Source: Sphingobacteriaceae bacterium (GTDB lineage Bacteria; Bacteroidota; Bacteroidia; B-17B0; Aurantibacillaceae). Taken from it: 16,649 nucleotides of DNA. The notes under the pieces are model-generated. The model saw nothing but the letters and a program-made list of their open reading frames with translations. It was not told the DNA's origin and searched no databases. The stretch covers positions 1 to 16,649 of the forward strand of contig JANYCL010000091.1 in assembly GCA_025360355.1 (NCBI GenBank). Direction: 5' to 3'. Both the position numbers and the translations under genes were made by a program. This document shows positions 1 to 7,701 of this stretch, in pieces; the first letter of the stretch is position 1; each line of letters begins with the position of its first letter.

Positions 1-165
1 AATTCCACTGAACACAACTGCAACAGTTGGTTTCATTGCGTTGGTGTAAATAACTGTTGCGACTGCATTAGCCGAATCATGAAAACCATTAATGAACTCG
101 AAAAAGCAAGCCATTAATAAACAAACAATAAGTAAAATGGCGAGGCCTGTGGTTAATCCAAACAT
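1..165 (-). CDS. PiT-family inorganic phosphate transporter, N-terminal fragment (cut by window edge)
   Basis: The gene starts with ATG at 163-165 and runs off the left edge, so only 55 residues are visible. They contain the PiT signature GFHDSANA inside a hydrophobic N-terminus, followed by ATVIYTN. This stretch matches the start of the complete PiT protein at 7702-9102 at 42 of 55 positions by my own alignment, so the two are clear paralogues. PiT proteins are inner-membrane phosphate transporters coupled to cation (H+ or Na+) flow, usually of lower affinity than Pst. The gene lies 69 bases downstream of porin B in the same direction, but it has its own Pho-box-like repeats and a good -7 element in that gap, so it is probably at least partly transcribed on its own. 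The remainder of the protein, including the C-terminal PiT repeat, is outside the window, so intactness cannot be judged. Confidence 0.93.
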   Translation of the reverse strand, partial: MFGLTTGLAILLIVCLLMACFFEFINGFHDSANAVATVIYTNAMKPTVAVVFSGI

Positions 166-187
166 AAATAGGTTTTTTTAATTGTTA

Positions 188-231
188 CAAAACTAATTTT
201 AATATACGAATTGGTGTTAATTTAATGTTAA
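188..231 (-). promoter_or_regulatory. Putative Pho-box promoter of the left-edge PiT gene
   Basis: On the minus strand two repeats, TTAACAT (225-231) and TTAACAC (214-220), are separated by 4 bases, giving an 11-bp period. An exact match to the Bacteroidota -7 consensus, TAGTTTTG, lies at 188-195, 18 bases downstream of the repeats. The ATG is at 165. The repeats begin 3 bases after the stop codon of porin B. The role as a PhoB-type activator site is inferred from the layout and from the same pattern in neighbouring promoters. Confidence 0.5.
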
Positions 232-234
232 ACT

Positions 235-1587
235 TTAGAAACGGTATTGCATTCTTATTGTTAAGATATTGTCTTTTAAATCGTATGTATAACCTTTGAT
301 CTTAGTTACTTCATTGGAAACCATGTTATAATGGAACATAAATTTCACGTTCTCATATAAATAAATATTATAACCAATTCCCATCATGGTGTATTTTATT
401 TCACCTTGTTTCATCCCGTTCAGGCCATTTAGATCTGAAGCACTGATTTTGGTATTTGGGTCGTACCATTCGTATTTATAAACTAACTCGTGTTTTGATT
501 TCCCGATACGCTGAATAAAATAAATATAACCTGCATTAAAATTTCTGACAAACATTGCATCAGTTATAGTTGGTGTTGATTGAGGGCTTCTTGTATCAAC
601 ATCTCTTCCTGTTTGTGTTCCTGTAAAATATTCTCCTCGTACTGTTGTGGTACCGATCATACTTTTGATACTGAATAAACCTTCAACTCCAAAATAAATT
701 CGTGGCGCTAAAGCTGTTTTATATTTTCTGCTATTTGTATCTGCAACAACCCAAACTTTATTTCCGACCGAATCTGTTTTGATCGAACTATAAACTTTAT
801 TATTTTGATAAGCAAAACCGCCGTTATAATGAGAGAAGCCAATCCCATATTTTATTTTTTCATTTTTTGTTGTCTTATAATAAGCAATGTGTCCCATGAA
901 ATCTTTATAATTATCAAAATCGGTTAAGCCATTTACGCCAGTTACGCCAACAGCTGCAGTTGAACCTGCGGGAATTCCTGTTCCCGGCACGGCTGCTCCA
1001 ACTCCGTTAAAAAATCCTGCATCAATTTTTAAACCATATAATTTTTTTCCTTTTTGTGGCTGGAAACTTACCATGGCACCAAGATCACGTTCGTTAGGCA
1101 ATAGCATTTGTGAGAATCGGGAACGTTCAGGACTTTCACGATCTGCGGATGATTGTTGTATTTCATATCCAAACGGACGATTTTGCATTCCAACTGTAAT
1201 TGAAAAAGCGTGCTTCCAAGGATCAATCGCTTTTGCATAAATTTCAGTTAAGTTAACACCGCGTTCAGTGGCGTTGAGTTGTAACACATATTGTGAATTT
1301 TTTCCTGTGTAAGTAAATTTAACACGACCGCGGCGAATCATAAAACGGTTATTTGAATTGGTTGGAAAATCACCACCATCAAAATTTTTGGCGCCAAGCG
1401 TATCTGCATATTGGTATTGTGCCTGAATCCAGCCGCTAACTTTTAGATTTTTTAAAAGCTCAAAATCTTTTTTTAGACTTAAATAGCTTTTATGTAAGCT
1501 ATCGTTTGATATTGTGGTTTTTGTTGTATCCTGGGCATTAATTGATAAAGCCAGTAAGATGAAAGGTAAAATTAAAATTTTCTTCAC
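235..1587 (-). CDS. Phosphate-selective porin (OprO/OprP-like), porin B
   Basis: This 450-residue outer-membrane beta-barrel resembles the porin O/P family. It has a signal peptide (residues 1-19, ending SINAQ), a short polar helical linker, then the barrel beginning near residue 48 (LKVSGWIQAQYQY), the conserved RFMIRRGRVKFTY region, a QSSADRESPERSRF segment, and a C-terminal phenylalanine (QYRF) typical of proteins inserted by the BAM complex. It is clearly paralogous to porin A (6277-7575). The start is GTG at 1585-1587: an in-frame TAA lies four codons upstream, no ATG lies between, and the signal peptide begins right there. It follows phoU after 185 bases that carry a Pho-box-like promoter, so it can be transcribed separately. 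Phosphate or polyphosphate selectivity is inferred from family and context; the channel constriction cannot be judged by eye. Confidence 0.88.
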   Translation of the reverse strand: MKKILILPFILLALSINAQDTTKTTISNDSLHKSYLSLKKDFELLKNLKVSGWIQAQYQYADTLGAKNFDGGDFPTNSNNRFMIRRGRVKFTYTGKNSQYVLQLNATERGVNLTEIYAKAIDPWKHAFSITVGMQNRPFGYEIQQSSADRESPERSRFSQMLLPNERDLGAMVSFQPQKGKKLYGLKIDAGFFNGVGAAVPGTGIPAGSTAAVGVTGVNGLTDFDNYKDFMGHIAYYKTTKNEKIKYGIGFSHYNGGFAYQNNKVYSSIKTDSVGNKVWVVADTNSRKYKTALAPRIYFGVEGLFSIKSMIGTTTVRGEYFTGTQTGRDVDTRSPQSTPTITDAMFVRNFNAGYIYFIQRIGKSKHELVYKYEWYDPNTKISASDLNGLNGMKQGEIKYTMMGIGYNIYLYENVKFMFHYNMVSNEVTKIKGYTYDLKDNILTIRMQYRF

Positions 1588-1612
1588 GTTAACAAATTAT
1601 TAAGTTATTGCG

Positions 1613-1657
1613 CAAAGAAGTAAATTCTAGCTTAATGGAATGTTATCTAAATGTTAA
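1613..1657 (-). promoter_or_regulatory. Putative Pho-box promoter of porin B
   Basis: On the minus strand TTAACAT (1651-1657) and ATAACAT (1640-1646) are 11 bp apart start to start. A weaker third repeat, TTAAGCT, follows at the same period. The -7-like element CTTCTTTG lies at 1613-1620, 19 bases after the second repeat, and is followed by CGC as in the promoter of porin A. The GTG start is 25 bases further on. The remainder of the phoU-porin gap (1658-1772) shows no clear terminator or gene. Confidence 0.5.
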
Positions 1658-1772
1658 GGATTTTTTGATAAAGACAGGAATAACTAATGACTTATACTGT
1701 AAATCAGTTAATTAATAAGGGTTACTTAATGGATGGGACTTTACAACACAAATTTGTTGATAGGGTCGAGAA

Positions 1773-2432
1773 TTACTTTCCTTTATGCCTGAGAACTTTT
1801 GCTTCCAGATAAAAGATGATCTCTTCGGCAATGTTCTTACTTATATCACCGGCTTTTTCTATTCTGCGCACAAGTGAAAGCATTTTAAGATATTTTTCAA
1901 TTTCTTCCGGGTTTTCTTTTATTGAATCAATAACATTTAGAAACGCGGTCTTATTTATTTCATTGATGTATTCATCGCGCTTAAATATCTCACGTGCTTT
2001 TTGAGAATCATTATTTTGAAAAGCAACTAACGTATCTTTTAAAAGCTCGCAGGCTTCTTCAAACATAACAAGCGCATTAGTTTTTGTAATAAGGTCACTA
2101 TAAAAATCATCTCCCGATTTAATAACAAACTTCGCAACACGTGCAGCAATATCGCCGGCTCTTTCCAAGCTGGAATTAATTTTTATTACAGATAGAATGA
2201 AACGGAGATCAATAGCTACCGGATTATATAAAGCGATTATGTTCTCGCAATTTTTTTCGATCTTAAGATCAAGTTCATTGATCTTTACTTCCTGCGAAAG
2301 GATCTCCTTAGCCGTATCTTTGTTCATTGATGAAAGCGCGCGCATGGCACTTTTCAATTGCAAATGAACAGCTTCCCATTGTTTAACGAAATCCGCTTTT
2401 AATAATTCAAGCTCCGATTCAAAATGATTCAT
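1773..2432 (-). CDS. phoU: Phosphate signalling/transport accessory protein PhoU
   Basis: This 219-residue all-helical cytoplasmic protein has the two PhoU repeats, each with the acidic metal-binding type motif: ERAGDIAAR at about 90-98 and EKAGDISKN at about 192-200. The segment PVAIDLRFI at 71-79 is also typical of the family. PhoU links the Pst transporter to the phosphate-sensing kinase and represses the Pho response when phosphate is plentiful. The start ATG is at 2430-2432. The gene follows pstB after 63 bases, the usual place for phoU at the end of a pst operon. The length is slightly below that of the enterobacterial protein (about 240) and both repeats are intact. No kinase for it to act on is present in the window. 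Confidence 0.96.
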   Translation of the reverse strand: MNHFESELELLKADFVKQWEAVHLQLKSAMRALSSMNKDTAKEILSQEVKINELDLKIEKNCENIIALYNPVAIDLRFILSVIKINSSLERAGDIAARVAKFVIKSGDDFYSDLITKTNALVMFEEACELLKDTLVAFQNNDSQKAREIFKRDEYINEINKTAFLNVIDSIKENPEEIEKYLKMLSLVRRIEKAGDISKNIAEEIIFYLEAKVLRHKGK

Positions 2433-2495
2433 TTATTTTAATTTTATGTTTTATTGATAAATTTTATTTCAGTACTTTTTTTACAAAAACCAACA

Positions 2496-3248
2496 TTATC
2501 CAAAACGCCCTGTTATATAATTTTGTGTTTTCTCTCGTTTCGGATTAGTAAAGATCTCTTTTGTAATTCCAAATTCAACTAATTCACCAAGGTAAAAGAA
2601 AGCTGTGTGATCACTTACTCTTGCCGCCTGCTGCATGTTATGGGTTACAATAACAATAGTGTATTTTGTTTTTAGCTCATGAATTAATTCTTCAATTTTT
2701 GCAGTAGAAATCGGATCCAGCGCAGAAGTAGGTTCATCCATTAAAATAATAGAGGGCTGAATAGCTAAAGCTCTTGCAATGCACAAACGCTGTTGTTGTC
2801 CGCCCGATAATTCGAATGCAGATTTTTTTAATTTATCTTTTACTTCGTCCCATAACACAACTTGTTGAATTGAAGTTTCAACACGCTCCTCAATGAATTT
2901 TTGATCGGTGATCCCATTCACTCTTAAGCCATAAGCTACATTTTCGAAAATAGTTTTCGGAAACGGATTTGGTTTTTGAAAAACCATACCGGTATTTTTT
3001 CGGAGGCTATCAACATTGGTTCCTTTTTCATAAATATCTTTTCCATCAACAAATATTTGTCCTTCGATCTTAATGCCATCGATGAGATCATTCATCCTGT
3101 TAAACAAACGCAGGTAAGTTGATTTACCGCAGCCGGACGGACCGATGAGTGCGGTAACAGTATTGGCATCAATACCGATATTGATATCCTTCAACGCCTG
3201 GGTTGTGCCATAGTGAACATTGATGTGTCGTGATTCCAGTTTCTGCAT
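2496..3248 (-). CDS. pstB: Phosphate ABC transporter ATP-binding protein PstB
   Basis: This 250-residue ABC ATPase energises phosphate import by the PstCA membrane pair. Walker A is GPSGCGKST (36-44), the Q-loop glutamine is Q91 in VFQKPNPFP, the signature LSGGQ is at 147-151, Walker B is ILMDEP (168-173) and the switch histidine is H203. The segment RLFNRMNDL just after Walker A and the FQKPNPFP motif are typical of PstB rather than of other ABC proteins. The ATG at 3246-3248 is two bases past the pstA stop, so translation is probably coupled. The length is normal and all catalytic motifs are present. Confidence 0.98.
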   Translation of the reverse strand: MQKLESRHINVHYGTTQALKDINIGIDANTVTALIGPSGCGKSTYLRLFNRMNDLIDGIKIEGQIFVDGKDIYEKGTNVDSLRKNTGMVFQKPNPFPKTIFENVAYGLRVNGITDQKFIEERVETSIQQVVLWDEVKDKLKKSAFELSGGQQQRLCIARALAIQPSIILMDEPTSALDPISTAKIEELIHELKTKYTIVIVTHNMQQAARVSDHTAFFYLGELVEFGITKEIFTNPKREKTQNYITGRFG

Positions 3249-3250
3249 AC

Positions 3251-4135
3251 TTAATTCATTTTAACTTTTTTACCAAAAAATTTACGAAGCGCATTGGCCA
3301 ATAAATTTGTGATCAATACAATTAATACAAGTACAAGTGCCGTACCATAAGCTATCGGTCTTGATTCTTCAATGTTTGTTCCGCTTGTTGAGATAACATA
3401 TAAGTGATAAGGCAATGCCATAGCCTGATCGAAAATACTTGTAGGAAGTTTCGGAAGGAAATAAGCTGCTACTGTAAATAAAATTGGAGCAGTTTCTCCG
3501 GAAACTCTTCCAACAGATAAAATTAATCCCGTAATAATATTTGGGAAGGCGATCGGTAAAACAACTCTTCGCGTAGTTTGCCATTTACTCGCACCTAATC
3601 CTAAACTTGCTTGCCGGAAAGTATCTTCAACTGCTTTTAATGCTTCTTCAGTTGTGCGTATTACAATAGGAAGAACCAATAATCCTAAAGTTAGCGAACC
3701 CGCAAGTATAGAATCACCAAAACCAAGTTTGTTTACGAATAACGACATACCGAATAATCCGAAAACGATAGAAGGAATTCCCGATAAATTATTGGTCATT
3801 TGTTTTATGAATTTTTTTACGAATCCATCTTTTACATATTCATTCATATAAATAGCAGCAAGTACACCAATAGGAAATGCAAATAACATGCTTCCTGCAA
3901 CTAAATATAAAGTACCAATGATAGCCGGATAGATCCCGCCTTTCGTCATACCCTCTTCAGGCATTTTTGTAATAAAATCCCAGCTGATAACTGAAAATCC
4001 TTTTATCACAATAAAAGAAAGTATCACTAATAAAATAGCAACGATAAAGTAACCCAAAAATCCGAGTAAGAAGAAAGCGATGTTTTGTGATCTCCTTTTG
4101 CTAATTGCTAACTTATTTTCATTAATTGTTTTCAT
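3251..4135 (-). CDS. pstA: Phosphate ABC transporter permease PstA
   Basis: This 294-residue inner-membrane permease forms a heterodimer with PstC and docks PstB. Several hydrophobic segments are visible, beginning at about 20-46 and 72-96. The typical loop after the first segment carries GGIYPAIIGT (66-75). The cytoplasmic coupling (EAA) loop spans about 163-194, with SLGLGASKWQTTRRVVLP near its end. Family motifs SGIPSIVFGLFG (118-129) and LPIVIRTTEEAL (155-166) match PstA. The ATG shares one base with the pstC stop (TAATG at 4133-4137), so translation is coupled. The first periplasmic loop has normal length, in contrast to PstC. Confidence 0.97.
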   Translation of the reverse strand: MKTINENKLAISKRRSQNIAFFLLGFLGYFIVAILLVILSFIVIKGFSVISWDFITKMPEEGMTKGGIYPAIIGTLYLVAGSMLFAFPIGVLAAIYMNEYVKDGFVKKFIKQMTNNLSGIPSIVFGLFGMSLFVNKLGFGDSILAGSLTLGLLVLPIVIRTTEEALKAVEDTFRQASLGLGASKWQTTRRVVLPIAFPNIITGLILSVGRVSGETAPILFTVAAYFLPKLPTSIFDQAMALPYHLYVISTSGTNIEESRPIAYGTALVLVLIVLITNLLANALRKFFGKKVKMN

Positions 4136-5343
4136 TAATGTGCTTTGTGTGTTTTTCTTCCTGAAACATATTCAACGATCAGGTTGATGCATAAAGTAAT
4201 GATGAATAAAATACAGCCGAGTGCAAACAATGCTTTAAAATGTAATCCTCCATCCGGTGCTTCACCTAATTCGGCAGCAATGGTTGCAGGAATTGTACGC
4301 ATCGGTTCTAAAATACTATGTGGAATTACAGCGGCATTTCCTGTCACCATAAGTACAGCCATTGTTTCCCCAATGGCGCGGCCAATTCCTAAAATAGCTC
4401 CGGCAGTAATTCCTGAAATGGAATAAGGAATTACAATTTTATAAATGGTTTGCCATTTGCTTGCGCCTAAAGCAAGACTTGCTTCTTTCATTGCGCGCGG
4501 TGTATTCCGCATCGCATCTTCTGAAATGGTAATGATAGTTGGAAGCGCCATGATTCCTAAAACAATACTTCCGGCTAATCCTGTTTCTCCAACAGGAAGA
4601 TCAAAAAGTTTTTGAATGAGAGGTACGATCACCACTAAACCAAAAAATCCATAAACAACGGAAGGAATACCAGCCAGCAATTCAATTAAAGGCTTCATTA
4701 CATTTCTCACTTTTGGTTTTGCTATTTCACTCATGTAAATGGCGGCTGCTAAACCAAGAGGTAAAGCTAAAAGTATCGCGCCAAAACTAACCCATAATGT
4801 TCCAAGTATCAACGGCAACACGCCTAATTGTGCTGCAGGTTGTGCAGTTGGAAACCATTCTTTACCAAGGAAAAATTCTTTTAATGCTATTTTATTAAAT
4901 TCAATTTTTTTGCCATGAAAATTTTTGCTGAGATATTTTTCAGGAAAAAAAGCAAGAATGCCGGGAATACTGTCAACCACTTTACTAATGCATTCAGGCA
5001 AATGTTCAAAATTTTCACCTATCTGTTCGTCGGTATAATAATTGGAAATGTCTTCGAGACGGAATAATAAAATTGAATCTTTGCTTCCTGCTACTTCATT
5101 CCAATGCGTGATCTTCTGATCAAAGATGTTTTTTATTTGTTCGCTGCTTAAAGAACTAAGTGGATTTTTTTTGTTGACAGCAATAACATTTCCCGCTTCA
5201 ACCGGCGTTTCGTTAAAAACACTTAATCCTTCTTTGAATAAAAAAATAACAATGAGAATTACCGTTAGGCTAGTGACCATGCTGCTTACAAACAGTAAGC
5301 TCTCGATCAATTTCTCTGATATTTTTTTATAAGACGTTTTCAA
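4135..5343 (-). CDS. pstC: Phosphate ABC transporter permease PstC with PstS-like extracytoplasmic insert
   Basis: This is the partner permease to PstA. It has 402 residues, about 80 more than the enterobacterial protein. A first membrane segment (about 15-38) is followed by a soluble stretch (about 45-168), then the standard permease body from about 173, with GTLWVSFGAI, ELLAGIPSVVYGFFG (221-235) and the coupling loop RAMKEASLALGASKWQT (283-299). The soluble stretch aligns by eye with the middle of PstS from the same operon: N..S.L...QI..IF..K...W..V.G followed by a beta strand. It lacks the SSGT phosphate-binding signature. The start is TTG at 5341-5343: an in-frame stop lies 16 codons upstream with no ATG or GTG between, and the N-terminus leads straight into the first membrane helix. 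A 10-bp hairpin lies 21 bases before the start. Confidence 0.95.
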   Translation of the reverse strand: MKTSYKKISEKLIESLLFVSSMVTSLTVILIVIFLFKEGLSVFNETPVEAGNVIAVNKKNPLSSLSSEQIKNIFDQKITHWNEVAGSKDSILLFRLEDISNYYTDEQIGENFEHLPECISKVVDSIPGILAFFPEKYLSKNFHGKKIEFNKIALKEFFLGKEWFPTAQPAAQLGVLPLILGTLWVSFGAILLALPLGLAAAIYMSEIAKPKVRNVMKPLIELLAGIPSVVYGFFGLVVIVPLIQKLFDLPVGETGLAGSIVLGIMALPTIITISEDAMRNTPRAMKEASLALGASKWQTIYKIVIPYSISGITAGAILGIGRAIGETMAVLMVTGNAAVIPHSILEPMRTIPATIAAELGEAPDGGLHFKALFALGCILFIITLCINLIVEYVSGRKTHKAH

Positions 5344-5363
5344 TTGGTTCTTTTTTAATGCGT

Positions 5364-5390
5364 AAAAGCACCTTCGCTCAAAGGTGCTTT
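5364..5390 (-). terminator. Hairpin between pstS and pstC (attenuator or 3'-end stabiliser)
   Basis: A perfect 10-bp inverted repeat (5365-5374 with 5381-5390) has a 6-base loop (5375-5380). On the minus strand the hairpin is followed by only about four T residues, so it should terminate incompletely or act as a barrier to 3' decay. The pst operon clearly continues beyond it. Its place between the abundant binding protein and the membrane components suggests that it sets their ratio, which is an inference. Confidence 0.65.
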
Positions 5391-5411
5391 ATGCTCTTAT
5401 AACTAAACAAT

Positions 5412-6230
5412 TTATTTGGTCAAGGGTACGTATCCTACTTCTTCAACAATTTTCTGCCCCTCGGCGGATAAACAAAAATCAACAAAAGGCTTAACTGCTT
5501 TTTCGGAAGAGCTTAGATAATAATAATACAATGGGCGGATGATGGGGTAGGTTTTATTCTTTGCTGTTTCCATACTCGGACCAATAAAATTCTTTCCTTT
5601 ATCGAAAGAAACTTTTAATGCTTTCACTTCTTTTTCAACATAAGCATAACCTACATAACCAATAGCGCCTTTGGTTTGACTAATAGATTGAATAATAGAC
5701 CCTGTTGCCGGCATACTTAAAACTGATGACGCATAATTTTTATTACTCATCACGTGTTCTTTAAAAAATTCATAAGTTCCTGAGCTCGATTCACGCGAAT
5801 AAACTACTATTTGCATATCGTCGCCACCAACATCTTTCCAGTTTTTTGTTTTACCGGTGAAAATACTTTCGATCTGATCTCTTGTGAGCTGACTTACTTT
5901 ATTTTCAGGATTTACAACAACCGCTAAAGCATCCATTGCAATAATAGTTTCTTTGCCGGCTTTTCCTGCATCCGATAATTTAATTTTTTCTGTCATCTTC
6001 ATTTTGCGTGATGACATGGCTATATCTGTTGTTCCATCGATAAGGGCTGCAAGACCAACACCGCTTCCGCCGCCGATAACAGTTAGTTTCGCAGTTTTAT
6101 TTGCTTTCATATAACTTTCGGCTTCTTTTTGTGCAAGAGGCAAAACAGTGTCACTGCCTTTTAATTTCTGAGCTTGTAGAATTGTACTTAGAGAGAAAGC
6201 AATTGCTACTAGTATTGTTTTTGTTTTCAT
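5412..6230 (-). CDS. pstS: Phosphate-binding protein PstS
   Basis: This 272-residue periplasmic solute-binding protein hands phosphate to PstCA. A signal peptide spans residues 1-20 (ending ILQA-Q) and has no lipobox cysteine, so the protein is probably soluble in the periplasm. The ligand regions are recognisable: KGSDTVLPL (24-32), the GGGSGVG loop (53-59) with DGTTDIAMSSR (65-75), and the RESSSGTYEFF signature (146-156) that binds phosphate through arginine, serine and threonine. The length fits the short PstS class. The ATG is at 6228-6230. The gene lies 46 bases downstream of porin A, without a promoter of its own that I can see, and 68 bases ahead of pstC. Confidence 0.97.
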   Translation of the reverse strand: MKTKTILVAIAFSLSTILQAQKLKGSDTVLPLAQKEAESYMKANKTAKLTVIGGGSGVGLAALIDGTTDIAMSSRKMKMTEKIKLSDAGKAGKETIIAMDALAVVVNPENKVSQLTRDQIESIFTGKTKNWKDVGGDDMQIVVYSRESSSGTYEFFKEHVMSNKNYASSVLSMPATGSIIQSISQTKGAIGYVGYAYVEKEVKALKVSFDKGKNFIGPSMETAKNKTYPIIRPLYYYYLSSSEKAVKPFVDFCLSAEGQKIVEEVGYVPLTK

Positions 6231-6247
6231 TTTATTTATTATTTATG

Positions 6248-6273
6248 ATGAAGCGCGCTTCGCTCTGCTTCAT
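6248..6273 (-). promoter_or_regulatory. Intercistronic hairpin between porin A and pstS
   Basis: Arms 6248-6254 and 6267-6273 pair over 7 bp around a 12-base loop that can itself form a small GC-rich stem. No T tract follows on the minus strand, so this is not a terminator. It may protect or process the porin-pstS message. The assignment is weak. Confidence 0.3.
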
Positions 6274-6276
6274 TGG

Positions 6277-7575
6277 TTAGAATTTAATTTGGAATCTTAA
6301 AGTAAATACATTGTCGGGCACATCTTTTTTATAAGCTGTTACAGTTGTGATCTCGTTTTGTACGTAATCGTAATATGCCATGATCTTTGCATAAGCGTTG
6401 ATATGATAGTTAATACCAAAGCCATAAGTGTCGAAACGAATGTCACCTGCATTGGTTCCTGTTCCGGTTTTACCAATATCTTTTCCTGCAAGTTTCACGT
6501 TTGGGTCGAACCAATCATATTTTAAAACTACTTGGAATTTCGACTTGCCAATGTCTTGTACCAAATAAAAATATGCGCCGTTAAATGCTCTGTGATAAAT
6601 TGCAGTTGTTGGTAAAGCTCCTAAGCTTAGCATTGCTCTTTGGCTCGATGCATTTGTGCCGGGTTGTTCGCCCTGAATATATTCTGCTCTGATAGTTGTG
6701 ATCCCAATTGGCCAGTCGATTGATAACTGGAGATCTGCACCCATGTATTCTTTTTTGGCTTTGCGGTTATAGTTAGCTGTGTCGGCTGCAAAATCAAAAC
6801 CTTTATCGCCATTAGCTAAAGTTTTAAAATTGTAATCTTTTTGCGTGCCGATCCTGTATCCACCGGTGTAATATGAAACTCCACCGGCAATAATGAATTT
6901 TTCGCTTTTCGAAGTTTTGGTGTATTGTAATCTTCCTGTAAAATCTTTAAAAGAATCAAATTCAGGAGCAACACCTGCGGCACCGTTCATGCAGGCAACA
7001 TCTACTTTCAATCCATAAAGTTTTGAAGATTTCGGAACTACCATCGATCCGAATACACCCATATCACGTTCAACAGGAAATAAGATCTGGTTGTAGCGTG
7101 CACGTTCAGGCGTTTCACGATCGGCCGAAGATTGTGTTAATTCGAAACCAAATTGCGTTTGTAATAAACCTGCAGTTAATGAAAACATATTTTTCCAAGG
7201 GTCAGTGATCTTTGCGTAGGTCTCACGCATATTTAAACCTGTTTCACGCGCGTCGATATTCACCATCAACATTATGTTATTATAAGTGTAAGTAAATTTG
7301 AAACGACCTCGGCGCATAGTGAAACGATCGTAGTATTTAGTTGTTCCTCCATTTCCAAAATCACCTCCCGCAAAAGATTGTGCACCGGCAGAATCAATAT
7401 ACTGAAACTGGGGCTGGACATAGCCCGTTATTTTTAATCTTTTCATTTTAGTGATATCATCACCCAAATTCGAAACAAACCTTGTTAAGGTATCAATAGG
7501 ATTTTCCTGTTGTTCTTGGGATCTTACACCATTTGTTAAAATCACCAAAGTAAGTAAACTAATTATTTTTTTCAC
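6277..7575 (-). CDS. Phosphate-selective porin (OprO/OprP-like), porin A
   Basis: This 432-residue outer-membrane porin heads the pst operon. A signal peptide (about 1-20, ending GVRSQ) is followed by a short polar stretch, the first barrel strand LKITGYVQPQFQYID, the RFTMRRGRFKFTY block, the QSSADRETPERARY segment and a C-terminal phenylalanine (FQIKF). These blocks line up with porin B (235-1587), so the two are paralogues. The start is GTG at 7573-7575: an in-frame TAA lies four codons upstream and no ATG intervenes. The GTG context (TTAACGTGAA) is shared with porin B. The gene is separated from the upstream PiT gene by 126 bases holding a Pho-box-like promoter and is followed closely by pstS, so it is the likely first gene of porA-pstSCAB-phoU. 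Phosphate selectivity is inferred from family and operon. Confidence 0.9.
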   Translation of the reverse strand: MKKIISLLTLVILTNGVRSQEQQENPIDTLTRFVSNLGDDITKMKRLKITGYVQPQFQYIDSAGAQSFAGGDFGNGGTTKYYDRFTMRRGRFKFTYTYNNIMLMVNIDARETGLNMRETYAKITDPWKNMFSLTAGLLQTQFGFELTQSSADRETPERARYNQILFPVERDMGVFGSMVVPKSSKLYGLKVDVACMNGAAGVAPEFDSFKDFTGRLQYTKTSKSEKFIIAGGVSYYTGGYRIGTQKDYNFKTLANGDKGFDFAADTANYNRKAKKEYMGADLQLSIDWPIGITTIRAEYIQGEQPGTNASSQRAMLSLGALPTTAIYHRAFNGAYFYLVQDIGKSKFQVVLKYDWFDPNVKLAGKDIGKTGTGTNAGDIRFDTYGFGINYHINAYAKIMAYYDYVQNEITTVTAYKKDVPDNVFTLRFQIKF

Positions 7576-7598
7576 GTTAATTAATTATTAATTAAGCG

Positions 7599-7654
7599 CA
7601 AAGAAATCATCAAGAAGTAAACATAAATTAAATTTAATGTTAAGAAATTGTTAC
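7599..7654 (-). promoter_or_regulatory. Putative Pho-box promoter of the porin A-pstSCAB-phoU operon
   Basis: On the minus strand GTAACAA (7648-7654) and TTAACAT (7637-7643) are 11 bp apart start to start. A -7-like element TTTCTTTG followed by CGC lies at 7599-7606, 30 bases downstream. In between, a weaker repeat, TTTACTT, falls on the same 11-bp register. The start codon GTG is 23 bases beyond the -7 element. The spacing of 30 equals that of the TonB-receptor promoter and is 11 more than that of porin B. Confidence 0.5.
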
Positions 7655-7701
7655 CAAAGTAAATTTAAGATTAATCGATTGATTTAAATGAAGATATGTT
7701 C

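Noticed and set aside
1658..1772. A terminator after phoU
   Set aside because: Only short imperfect inverted repeats without a T tract are seen; none is convincing.
4145..4426. Plus-strand open frames within pstC, pstA, phoU, PiT and the TonB receptor genes
   Set aside because: They lie antisense to well-supported genes, show no domain, signal peptide or plausible promoter, and are explained by the codon pattern of the opposite strand.
6248..6273. A terminator between porin A and pstS
   Set aside because: The hairpin is GC-rich, but no T run follows on the minus strand and the genes are only 46 bases apart, so read-through into pstS is expected.
7660..7690. An AT-rich imperfect palindrome after the PiT gene, centred on AATCGATT
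   Set aside because: The pairing is short and interrupted and there is no clear T run, so I cannot call it a terminator or an operator.
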